Assembly: GCA_934376955.1 (NCBI GenBank)
Contig: CAKRPJ010000024.1
Span: forward strand, 1 to 37,913
DNA length: 37,913 nucleotides
Source: CAKRPJ01 sp934376955
Lineage (GTDB): Bacteria; Bacillota; Clostridia; Lachnospirales; Lachnospiraceae
Reading direction: 5' to 3'
The notes below the pieces were generated by a model that saw only the letters and a program-made list of their open reading frames with translations, had not been told where the DNA came from and made no database searches. Shown here piece by piece: positions 25,946 to 33,231 of the stretch (the first letter of the stretch is position 1; each line of letters begins with the position of its first letter). The translations under genes were made by a program, and so were the position numbers.

Positions 25946-26455
25946 ATGCTGATGACTGCAGCACAGTGGAATCTTCGTCAGGAGAACGAATATAAAGCGA
26001 TGTGCGCGTTCCCTATTAACAAACTTTTTAGTTGGAAAGTTGCATCTGGTCAGAGTGTACCTCGCTGCAAAGCATATCAAATTACATATAATGTCAAAAC
26101 TATGGTAAAGGATGGAGGAAGATTAAAGCTTCAGGAAAAGACAGAAGTTCTTATTACTTTGTCCGACAGCCCTGGTGATACTCCTACCGCTAGAATTGTT
26201 GGTGGAAGTATCCCTTTCCATCCGAACATCTATAGCAATGGTAATTTCTGCATGGGTGATATGTGGGCTAAGGAGCCTATTCTCTGGAAGCTTGTAATTA
26301 ACATTGGCAAGGTGTTGGCCTTTGATCCGGCGCACACAGATCCAACTAGTCCGGCAAATGGGGAAGCTGCATCCGACTGGAAAACAAAACAGTCAGGTAT
26401 TCGCAAGCATTATCCATGTGGAAATATCAACTTCCCGCATCCTGTGGGATACTAA
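25946..26455 (+). CDS. ubiquitin-conjugating enzyme (E2)-like protein
   Basis: This is a 169-aa UBC-fold protein. The active-site region PFHPNIYSNGNFCMGDMW contains the His-Pro-Asn tripeptide of eukaryotic E2s (92-94) with the predicted catalytic Cys102 eight residues after the Asn, the same spacing as in UbcH5-type enzymes. After it, LWKLVINIGKVLAFDP and TDPTSPANGEAASDW match the E2 C-terminal helices and the LL--P--DPAN-EA-- pattern. The ATG at 25946 fits AGGAAG at an 8-nt spacing; GTG 25937, ATG 25940 and ATG 25952 are alternatives. It should accept the ubiquitin-like protein encoded 18 bp downstream from the E1 encoded next. No RING or HECT ligase is obvious. Confidence 0.88.
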   Translation: MLMTAAQWNLRQENEYKAMCAFPINKLFSWKVASGQSVPRCKAYQITYNVKTMVKDGGRLKLQEKTEVLITLSDSPGDTPTARIVGGSIPFHPNIYSNGNFCMGDMWAKEPILWKLVINIGKVLAFDPAHTDPTSPANGEAASDWKTKQSGIRKHYPCGNINFPHPVGY

Positions 26456-26473
26456 CAAAAAGGAGGAACTATT

Positions 26474-26731
26474 ATGAATGACATTACTATTATTATCCGC
26501 TATGGTGGCGAAAAACAGTCTATTCCTACTCAGGACAACATCATTCTGGATGACCTGCTTCAGCAGCTTGGTGATCGAGGCAGTCTTCCCCAAGGTCAGA
26601 GCTGGGTTGTAACTAAGATGGGCGGCAATGCTGCAATGGATCTTGGTCGTTCCCTGGCAGACAATGGTATCGCTGATGGCGATATTCTTGATCTGGCACT
26701 TCCTACCAAAGCCGGATGTAATCGTAACTAA
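26474..26731 (+). CDS. ubiquitin-like beta-grasp protein
   Basis: This 85-aa protein has a beta-grasp pattern: strand DITIIIRYGG, helix IILDDLLQQLGDRG, strand QSWVVTKMGG, then LADNGIADGDILDLAL, the typical last hairpin (NGI-DGD-L-L) also seen in YukD/EsaB-like proteins. The tail is PTKAGCNRN, so the only C-terminal glycine is Gly81, followed by four residues. Position between E2 and E1 genes makes it the likely modifier. If Gly81 is the conjugated residue, the CNRN tail must be removed first, and the JAMM peptidase of the same operon is the natural candidate. GGAGG lies 9 bp before the ATG. Confidence 0.85.
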   Translation: MNDITIIIRYGGEKQSIPTQDNIILDDLLQQLGDRGSLPQGQSWVVTKMGGNAAMDLGRSLADNGIADGDILDLALPTKAGCNRN

Positions 26732-26738
26732 ATATCAT

Positions 26739-26767
26739 GTGGGTGGTTAGGCACATTGACCACCCAC
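26739..26767 (+). repeat. 9-bp perfect hairpin between modifier and E1 genes
   Basis: GTGGGTGGT (26739-26747) and ACCACCCAC (26759-26767) enclose an 11-nt loop. There is no T-run. Placed directly after the modifier stop codon, it could protect the upstream mRNA or lower E1 expression so that modifier and E2 exceed E1. Confidence 0.6.
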
Positions 26768-26788
26768 TCCACAATTGGGGTGAGAATT

Positions 26789-28051
26789 ATGTATAACACA
26801 ACTGAAAGAAAGACTGATCGCCAGGAAAGAATTCCACACTTCAGCCAGGAAGCAATTAGGGATACGAAAATTGCAGTCATCGGTGCTGGTGCAACCGGAA
26901 ACGAGGTGTTGAAATGTCTTGCACTTACTGGATTCAGATATGTGTTCATTACTGATATGGATCATATCAGTACCAGTAATCTTTCTCGAACGGTATTGTT
27001 CAACGAAAGCGATGTCGGAAAGCGCAAAGCCGTGACTGCGGCGGATCGTTTCTGCGGAATGTGCATTGATGATAGTCCAGTTGCAGATTATTTTGACGGA
27101 GATCTTTGTCACGGACTTGGAGAAGGAGTAATTCGACACTGCGATATCGTTATTGGCTGTGTGGACAATGACCAAACACGTTTGTTCGTAAGCAATATTT
27201 GTCAGCTTCTGGGGAAACCATATATTGATACCGGAATAGGCGGTCTCAATTGGAATGTTTTTCCTACTTCCGGAAAAGAAGATTGTCCGTGCTATGCATG
27301 CACCTTAAGCCAGAGGCAGGAAGCCCGGGCGCTTAATCGTATTCGAAATTCGTGTGATGTGACAAGACGCAAAGCTGCAAGTGATGGTCATGTCCCTACC
27401 ATTGGTGTATCTGCTTCAGCAGCAGCAGCATTAGCTGTACAGGAAGCTATTAAAATTAGCCAGCACAGATTTGATTCAGAAAGCGAATTTTGCTATCCGA
27501 GATATGGCGTTCTTCATCTCTTCGATGCTGAAGAAAACGCCCTAAAGAATATAAAGTATGATCATGTAAGGCATGATTGCGAGCATCATGATTCGTATGA
27601 CAGTCATGGCGGTGTGATTGAAACGCCTATGTCCGCACATTGGAAGCTGAAGGATGCTTTACTGTGGGTACGTGAACACTACAAGAAGCAGTACTCCATG
27701 GCACTGTATAAGGATAATGTCTGTGCTGATCGAAGCTTTATCACAAGCGCGTTCTGTGTTCATTGTGAGAAGGAAATCGCTGTATTCAGACCACAACCTC
27801 TACAGGACGAGGATCTGCTTTGTAATGAATGCAGATTTGTGGGTAATGTTCCAATTGTTCCGTCAAATGCAACAGTTAAAAACTGGTTTTCCGATAATGA
27901 TGAAATCAGAGTTCAAGAGATGACACTTCTGGAATTAGGTGTTCCGCTTATGCATATTCTGGAATTTGCACCGGGAGATGGCCAGGGAGCCTCCCTTTAT
28001 CTTGAATTGACAGGAGATATTGACGAGGTAATGCCTAATTTATCGAAATAA
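26789..28051 (+). CDS. ThiF/MoeB-family E1-like activating enzyme
   Basis: This 420-aa protein has an adenylating Rossmann domain: IAVIGAGATGNEVLKCLALT (GxGxxG 32-37), FITDMDHISTSNLSRTVLF (Asp56/Asp58, Arg67) and VGKRKA, the hallmark ATP and Mg contacts of E1 enzymes. DIVIGCVDNDQTR follows. A CPCYAC zinc pair and RNSCDVTRRKAASDGHVPTI provide a candidate catalytic Cys189. The last third (about 290-420) adds a CVHCEKEI ... LLCNEC zinc ribbon before the C-terminus. The ATG at 26789 is chosen for GGGGTGAG just upstream; the frame is open from a TTG at 26756 that lies inside the hairpin. It should adenylate the beta-grasp protein and pass it to the E2. Confidence 0.88.
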   Translation: MYNTTERKTDRQERIPHFSQEAIRDTKIAVIGAGATGNEVLKCLALTGFRYVFITDMDHISTSNLSRTVLFNESDVGKRKAVTAADRFCGMCIDDSPVADYFDGDLCHGLGEGVIRHCDIVIGCVDNDQTRLFVSNICQLLGKPYIDTGIGGLNWNVFPTSGKEDCPCYACTLSQRQEARALNRIRNSCDVTRRKAASDGHVPTIGVSASAAAALAVQEAIKISQHRFDSESEFCYPRYGVLHLFDAEENALKNIKYDHVRHDCEHHDSYDSHGGVIETPMSAHWKLKDALLWVREHYKKQYSMALYKDNVCADRSFITSAFCVHCEKEIAVFRPQPLQDEDLLCNECRFVGNVPIVPSNATVKNWFSDNDEIRVQEMTLLELGVPLMHILEFAPGDGQGASLYLELTGDIDEVMPNLSK

Positions 28052-28069
28052 GGGAAGGGGGAGACGAGA

Positions 28070-28663
28070 ATGGACTATGAACAGATTATTACTGAGAGCG
28101 ATTTGAGAACACGTTTTAATAATGAACGCGACATGGTCACCCTGAGTCCCTACAGGGTTGGTGATCGTGTGGTCAGGTGTTCGTCGTGCCGAACGATTGT
28201 AAAATCAGAGTTCATATCAGGTGGATGCCCTATCTGTGGGCATTCTCCGTTTCTTCCATCTCCGGTAAGTACGAGGGCTGTTGGAACATCGGCAATTGAA
28301 ACAAGATCCCTTACATCACTGTTATGGCTCTTACTTCTTTCCGCCGCAGTTTCACTGCTTCCATTTGCTTTTCCAAGTATGGCAGAGTTTCTCTACGAAG
28401 CCACTTTTGGAATCGGTTTCTGTTACAGTATGCTTTGTGTTGGGGCAGTGGGTGTCGTTGCTGCTTTGATTACTTATAACAATAGTAATGGAAGAAGAAT
28501 GTGGCGAAATGCAGACGGTGGATTTTTGCTGTTGCTGATTCCAGCGGGGACACCTTATTTGCTCTTGGCAGCAATCTGGGCGGTGATTTTTGTGCTTTCA
28601 ATTATTATAGCAATTGCATGTATTGCATTTGTTTTTGGTATTATTGTTTGTATATTTGAATAA
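28070..28663 (+). CDS. membrane protein with N-terminal zinc-binding domain
   Basis: This is a 197-aa protein. The N-terminal part contains GDRVVRCSSCRTIVKSEFI and GGCPICGH: Cys37, Cys40, Cys53 and Cys56, a CxxC-12-CxxC zinc site. About four hydrophobic segments follow (roughly 82-103, 112-135, 150-171, 172-196), separated by a basic loop GRRMWR. No signal peptide is seen. It sits between the E1 and the JAMM peptidase with 18- and 13-bp gaps. Treble-clef and RING-like zinc domains occur in bacterial ubiquitin-like operons, so it might be a membrane-bound adaptor or ligase. That is inference; it may simply be a membrane anchor. Confidence 0.8.
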   Translation: MDYEQIITESDLRTRFNNERDMVTLSPYRVGDRVVRCSSCRTIVKSEFISGGCPICGHSPFLPSPVSTRAVGTSAIETRSLTSLLWLLLLSAAVSLLPFAFPSMAEFLYEATFGIGFCYSMLCVGAVGVVAALITYNNSNGRRMWRNADGGFLLLLIPAGTPYLLLAAIWAVIFVLSIIIAIACIAFVFGIIVCIFE

Positions 28664-28676
28664 GGAGGAGTGTGGT

Positions 28677-29351
28677 ATGGATGCTTACGATATTCGAGTC
28701 ACACAGAAACAGCGTGCAGCAACTGGAACCGATAACTGGATTAGCACTTCACCACGCATGCTGGTATATACGCCCTATGCTGCCGAACGACAGATGGAAA
28801 TCATTGGATGGAAGAATTATGATTTTCTGAAAAATCGTAAAGAACAGGGAGGGTGGCTTCTTGGATACTATGTATTTAATGAGGCTGGAATTCCTATTCA
28901 GGGAGAAGTAACAGAAGTGTTAGAGGCTGTTACTGAGTGTAGATTACCAGGTTATATCGAGTGGGATGCACTGGAGGAAATTCGACTTCAGCAGACCTTT
29001 TTTCAGATGAAAGACAATCTGACTAAAACGGATCCGGTTGTGGCTGAAAAACTTTCAGTATTAGGTTGGTGGCATACCCATCCTAATTCTTTGGATGTAT
29101 TTCTTTCATCAACAGATATGGAAACGGTAAGGCTGAAGTATTATAAGCCGGAGAAATATAGTGTTGTCTTAAATCCTCATCGAGGAACATTCAGAGCCTT
29201 TGCAGGGGTAAATGCAGTAGAGGTTCCGGTAATTATGTTGTTGTCTCATAACAGCGAAAACCAGTCAAAAGACAATCGCAACAGCAAACTGAACAAAAAT
29301 ACAAGCAGGAGAAAGAAACGCCGAATGAAGAAGAATAAGAAAAGGAAGTGA
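28677..29351 (+). CDS. JAMM/MPN (JAB) metalloprotease
   Basis: This is a 224-aa protein with EQGGWLLGYYVFNEAGIP, LSVLGWWHTHPNSLDVF and LSSTDMETVRLKYY. The complete HxHPx7SxxD zinc motif is present (His133, His135, Ser144, Asp147). Such domains remove ubiquitin or trim ubiquitin-like precursors in bacteria and eukaryotes. The C-terminal 30 residues are extremely basic (Lys/Arg-rich, ending KKNKKRK), perhaps for nucleic acid, ribosome or membrane binding. The start ATG at 28677 follows GGAGGAG; the frame extends upstream into the previous gene. Likely tasks are to mature the modifier tail and reverse conjugation. Confidence 0.88.
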   Translation: MDAYDIRVTQKQRAATGTDNWISTSPRMLVYTPYAAERQMEIIGWKNYDFLKNRKEQGGWLLGYYVFNEAGIPIQGEVTEVLEAVTECRLPGYIEWDALEEIRLQQTFFQMKDNLTKTDPVVAEKLSVLGWWHTHPNSLDVFLSSTDMETVRLKYYKPEKYSVVLNPHRGTFRAFAGVNAVEVPVIMLLSHNSENQSKDNRNSKLNKNTSRRKKRRMKKNKKRK

Positions 29352-29356
29352 AGGAC

Positions 29357-29599
29357 ATGCCTCAGCAGGAAAGAATATCTCCTAGACGTGGATATAAATA
29401 TAAGGAACCTCGCCAGAGGATTCTTCCTCGCGAGGATTATAAGGTTCCTACTCTTCATACACGAGCACTTCCCACAGGGAGTGTTGTGAAAGCGGTTGAA
29501 GCTGAATGGTGTCCGGTATGTCTGGGACGCAGCATCAGTGAGCGTATGATTTTAGGCAAGGCTGTCTGGCACTGTGATACTTGCGGAAATGAATGGTGA
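29357..29599 (+). CDS. small basic zinc-ribbon protein
   Basis: The first 45 residues of this 80-aa protein are Arg/Pro-rich (SPRRGYKYKEPRQRI), and the last 35 form a zinc ribbon, EWCPVCLGRSI ... VWHCDTCGNEW. It starts 5 bp after the JAMM gene and shares that gene's end as its ribosome binding region (AGGAAG). No family is recognised. Confidence 0.65.
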   Translation: MPQQERISPRRGYKYKEPRQRILPREDYKVPTLHTRALPTGSVVKAVEAEWCPVCLGRSISERMILGKAVWHCDTCGNEW

Positions 29600-29624
29600 T
29601 TACTGAGAGAGGGTGAGTAAACCT

Positions 29625-30329
29625 ATGATTGCATCTACATACTATAGGAGTTTGCTCACTCCTACAGAGCAGGATTTATATAAGGTGATTGTTAATGGCT
29701 TAATAAGATTTGAAAACATAATTAACGTTCGTCACAGCACATATGAATGTGAGGTGCTTCAACGAGTGATTAGGGCAGTTCATCTTGATCATCCGGAATT
29801 ATTTTATGTTGACTTTTGGCAATATCGTCTCGTACAGAATGTATTTCCGACTGTAACAAAGATTGATTTTCGATTGTTTCTTGATCGAATTGCCGCTGAA
29901 TCTGTGACCAACACTCTGGCGTTACGTGCAGAAAAACTGAAAAGAGAAATAGAGCGCAAAACGTCCGCAGAAAAACAATACTATCAAGTTATAAACAGAA
30001 TATCCAAAACAATTACTTACGTGGATTCTGGAAGTGCCTTCTGGGATCACACTTGTGCAGCCGTTCTTAGAGGTACGGCAGTTTGTGAGGGAATTGCTAA
30101 ACTGTTTTTGTATTATTGTCAAAGAAATCAATTGCCTTGTGCTGTGGTTACAGGAACACTAAACGGCAGTCCGCACGCATGGAATATGGTAGAGACTAAT
30201 GCTGGAATCTGCTATGTAGATGTAACTGGTCTTCTATCATCTATGTCTATATATATACTACATCCAATTACGTTGTTTAAGACAGAAGCTCAATTGCGTC
30301 AAAACGGATATAATTGGCTTGAGCCATAA
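29625..30329 (+). CDS. transglutaminase-like cysteine protein
   Basis: This is a 234-aa protein. The C-terminal half carries the transglutaminase-like triad: GTAVCEGIAKLFLYYC (Cys154 at the head of a helix), GSPHAWNMVE (His184) and ICYVDVTG (Asp199). The N-terminal half is helical (LDHPELFYVDFWQYRL). Bacterial proteins of this fold are mostly peptidases or amidases, and some cross-link proteins. No signal peptide is present, so it acts inside the cell. In this operon it could cleave or form isopeptide bonds as an alternative to the JAMM enzyme. The start may be the ATG at 29625 or the GTG at 29613; GGGTGAG suits the ATG. Confidence 0.8.
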   Translation: MIASTYYRSLLTPTEQDLYKVIVNGLIRFENIINVRHSTYECEVLQRVIRAVHLDHPELFYVDFWQYRLVQNVFPTVTKIDFRLFLDRIAAESVTNTLALRAEKLKREIERKTSAEKQYYQVINRISKTITYVDSGSAFWDHTCAAVLRGTAVCEGIAKLFLYYCQRNQLPCAVVTGTLNGSPHAWNMVETNAGICYVDVTGLLSSMSIYILHPITLFKTEAQLRQNGYNWLEP

Positions 30330-30348
30330 AGAAGCAGAGGTTATAATT

Positions 30349-30555
30349 ATGAAAATTCACAATCAGTGTTCAATGTGTGGCAGTCAGTCATGGCAGCAGA
30401 TTAATGTGTATCATTCTGGCTATTCTGTCGGAAAAGGGCTTATCGCTTCGGTGTTTATAGGGGAGAAAATGGGGAGGATAATTGGATTTGTTGGAAAGAA
30501 AAAACAGACATATGCCTGTCGAGATTGTTACTTTACTATGGATTATCAGCGATAA
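30349..30555 (+). CDS. small zinc-ribbon protein with glycine-rich insert
   Basis: This 68-aa protein has CSMCGSQSWQ at the N-terminus and YACRDCYFTM at the C-terminus as a zinc ribbon, linked by a Gly-rich hydrophobic segment (VGKGLIASVFIGEKMGRIIG) that could contact membrane. The ATG at 30349 with AGAGG upstream is preferred to a TTG at 30319 overlapping the previous gene. Confidence 0.65.
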   Translation: MKIHNQCSMCGSQSWQQINVYHSGYSVGKGLIASVFIGEKMGRIIGFVGKKKQTYACRDCYFTMDYQR

Positions 30556-30620
30556 AAACATGGAAAATGAAGAACTATTATAATACTCGTAAATGATGAA
30601 GAAGGGATGTGATAATCTAA

Positions 30621-31376
30621 ATGATTAATAAAAAAGTATTATCACCTTTAGTATGTGCAGAGTGGTATTCACAAACGGGGGCGATGCACTTAAACAGTAA
30701 CAGTGAGAGTGAAGACATTTTTATTGCAAAAGAGGAAAGGGACCTCTTGTTCTATGGACTTGCGGATGGTCAATCGGGTAAAGCATTTTGCAGGCAGGGG
30801 GCATATGAAGTGCTAACTGTAATTGCAAATTATATAAAAAAGAAAGGAATAACCGCTCTTAGCGAATACGAACATGTTGATGAAATTCAATATGAAATTA
30901 TTAAAATTATAAGGAAAAAACTCAACAACCTTGCGGAAACAAGAAACACATCAGTTTACGAGTTCGCTTCCACAATACTCGCCATGGGTATTGAGCCGAA
31001 AACTGGTAATTATGTGACAGTGCATTTGGGGGACGGAGGAATTTTCGGAAAGCGTGGTGATGGAAGCATTAATTTCATTAGTACGCCTGATAATGGAATT
31101 ACAAGTAGATATACATGGCTTACGACTTCGGAAAATGCTTTGCTCCATTTAAGAATTGGATTTGGAAGCATTTCTAATTATGATCGAGTGATAATGTATA
31201 CTGATGGAGCCGAATCTATTTGCCGAGGCACAAGCATCACACAAAGCGCAAAGAGAATTGTCCTTGACAATGAGAAATCATGGAAAATTGGAGAAATTCT
31301 CCATACTAGCGAGCCGGCTGATGACGCAACATGTGTAGTTATTGATTGCGATATAGTGTTAGAAAATTCTCTGTAG
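30621..31376 (+). CDS. PP2C-family protein serine/threonine phosphatase
   Basis: This 251-aa protein shows the PP2C metal-site motifs in order: FYGLADGQSGKAFCR (Asp of motif 2), TVHLGDGGIFGKRGDG, VIMYTDGAESICRG and EPADDATCVVIDCD. The fold is a compact cytosolic PP2C domain with no membrane segment. It lies two genes upstream of the operon's Ser/Thr kinase, the usual pairing of antagonistic enzymes. The likely role is to reverse kinase-dependent switching of this system. Confidence 0.87.
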   Translation: MINKKVLSPLVCAEWYSQTGAMHLNSNSESEDIFIAKEERDLLFYGLADGQSGKAFCRQGAYEVLTVIANYIKKKGITALSEYEHVDEIQYEIIKIIRKKLNNLAETRNTSVYEFASTILAMGIEPKTGNYVTVHLGDGGIFGKRGDGSINFISTPDNGITSRYTWLTTSENALLHLRIGFGSISNYDRVIMYTDGAESICRGTSITQSAKRIVLDNEKSWKIGEILHTSEPADDATCVVIDCDIVLENSL

Positions 31377-31438
31377 ATGATGAAATAATTTTGAATATGC
31401 GATATAATAAAAAAACAACTGTGTGCGAGGTGAGGCAA

Positions 31439-33187
31439 ATGAAAGCGAACTATACGGAGGCTGCAAAAGAAAGATGTTTTTCACTAATAGATGCTGACAT
31501 TGATGGCATTTGGGCTGATATTGAAAATATGCCTGAGGACACAGATTCTAAAAAATGGAAGAAAAAGCTTATTGCTATTGCTTCTGAGTATACTCTTTCC
31601 AGTCGATTTGCACTGATGAGGATTTTCCAGCGCCAGGCAGTATCTGCACAGGAAATAGACGCTGATAGTAGCGTTGGATTTCATGTAAGTTTTAGCGATG
31701 GTTCCGTTGGAGAATTTAAGGATATTTCGATTGAACATGCTGGTCGAATGGAACAAGATGAGCTGGACTTATATGAGAAGCTGATGATGGATAGAGCTTC
31801 TCGGCAAACGGAAGCGAATTGTCGAGATGATTTGAGACTTATTCAAAAAGCACTTCAGACGCATCAGAAGAAAACAACTCTGCTTTCCAAGGATGAGGCA
31901 CTGGCTTTAGGACATATCATAGGTCTTACCCTGAGTGAGATGGATTGGTTTTTGCTGAGAGTCTTTAATGTGGATGGTAGTTTTAGATTTAATTCATCGG
32001 ATGATTTGATTGATTCTTATGTTTTCCTGAGAAGCGAAAACCACAAGACGGGTGCTTCACCGGAAGAATTAAAAGAGTGGTATCGCAAAAACTACGGCGA
32101 GGCAATAAAGACACCTCATGATGAAAAATTGGATTGGACATTGGACAACAGCAGTTCTCTTGCAGATGACGTTCGTAAGTGGTCTGCGGATAATTGTGAT
32201 AAGCTGTTTAAGGAATGGATGGCTGCAAGAGCAGAACATCTTGACTGTCCTTCTGCTACAGCTCTTCGTGTCTACAGAAATCTTGCGGTGTACGTATTTA
32301 ATTTGATTAAAGATGATAAAGAAGAAAAAGGTAATAAACCAGAGTTCGACTATGTGAAAACGAACTATCCCGATGTTGATTATTTAGCTCACAAAGATAT
32401 TGATGGTGAATACAAAACAAATTTTGTTTTTGCTATAAGAAATGCCCGAAAATCTAATGACATCAGTTTTCTTTTTGAAGACGGAAAAATCAGCAGAAAA
32501 CAGTGCAATCTGGTTGCTGATAAATTATTACACAAAAATCAAGCTCTTGTTGCTGTGATTCCACATCCTGACTTTACAAAGAATTGGCGCGATTTACATG
32601 CGACGGATAAAGGAGAAGTCAAGTCGAACGGAGGAATCAATGCAACAAGATCAAGAGTATCAGATATTCTCTTTGGCTCGGAACATGTCAAAAAAAATGA
32701 TATGCTTTACCTGATTTGGTTTATCACCTGCCTATGTTGGGGGTATGGCTCTGACGATCCGGATATTAGAACGCGTCTAGCAGAATTAATTGATGTGTGT
32801 GAAAACACATTAAATGATGCAGGGCTACCTGCATTTTATCCCCCTCATATCATGGAACAAGGTATGATGCTCAGTACTGTGCATGCGTATGGTTGCAAGC
32901 GAGGAGAAATAGGCGGCGAGCCGCTTCTCATATATAATCTTATATGTGAGTTGTTCGTCGAACACAGAGAGACGAAAAATAAAACAAGTGGCGCTACTCC
33001 TTCTAACAAGATTTCGACTCTACGCCGTAGCTTAAAGTTTAATCAAACCCAGTTGGCAGATAAGCTTGGAGTGAAGCAAACTACGGTAAGTGCATGGGAG
33101 AGAGGGAAGATTGAGCCGAGTGAGGCACAAAAAGAACAGATGGCAGGCTTTTTTCATGTGTCAGTACATGAATTAATGAATCCTTAG
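31439..33187 (+). CDS. 582-aa protein with C-terminal XRE-type HTH
   Basis: The C-terminal 55 residues are a clear Cro/CI-type helix-turn-helix: KISTLRRSLKFNQTQLADKL, GVKQTTVSAWERGKIEPSE and MAGFFHVSVHELM. The preceding 520 residues are largely helical and acidic, and I cannot assign them; segments such as LALGHIIGLTLSEMDWFLLR suggest a helical domain. The ATG at 31439 has GAGGTGAGG just upstream; the frame is open from 31346 inside the phosphatase gene. A TATAAT at 31403-31408 precedes it, but no good -35 box. A large sensor region joined to a DNA-binding end, between phosphatase and kinase, suggests a phospho-controlled regulator of the operon. That is inference. Confidence 0.75.
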   Translation: MKANYTEAAKERCFSLIDADIDGIWADIENMPEDTDSKKWKKKLIAIASEYTLSSRFALMRIFQRQAVSAQEIDADSSVGFHVSFSDGSVGEFKDISIEHAGRMEQDELDLYEKLMMDRASRQTEANCRDDLRLIQKALQTHQKKTTLLSKDEALALGHIIGLTLSEMDWFLLRVFNVDGSFRFNSSDDLIDSYVFLRSENHKTGASPEELKEWYRKNYGEAIKTPHDEKLDWTLDNSSSLADDVRKWSADNCDKLFKEWMAARAEHLDCPSATALRVYRNLAVYVFNLIKDDKEEKGNKPEFDYVKTNYPDVDYLAHKDIDGEYKTNFVFAIRNARKSNDISFLFEDGKISRKQCNLVADKLLHKNQALVAVIPHPDFTKNWRDLHATDKGEVKSNGGINATRSRVSDILFGSEHVKKNDMLYLIWFITCLCWGYGSDDPDIRTRLAELIDVCENTLNDAGLPAFYPPHIMEQGMMLSTVHAYGCKRGEIGGEPLLIYNLICELFVEHRETKNKTSGATPSNKISTLRRSLKFNQTQLADKLGVKQTTVSAWERGKIEPSEAQKEQMAGFFHVSVHELMNP

Positions 33188-33231
33188 AGGCTTTGCCGTC
33201 AAACCAGTACAGGTGAGAGAGGAGACAGTAT

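Noticed and set aside
26739..26767. Rho-independent terminator after the modifier gene
   Set aside because: The stem is good but no T-run follows and the E1 gene starts 22 bp later on the same strand.
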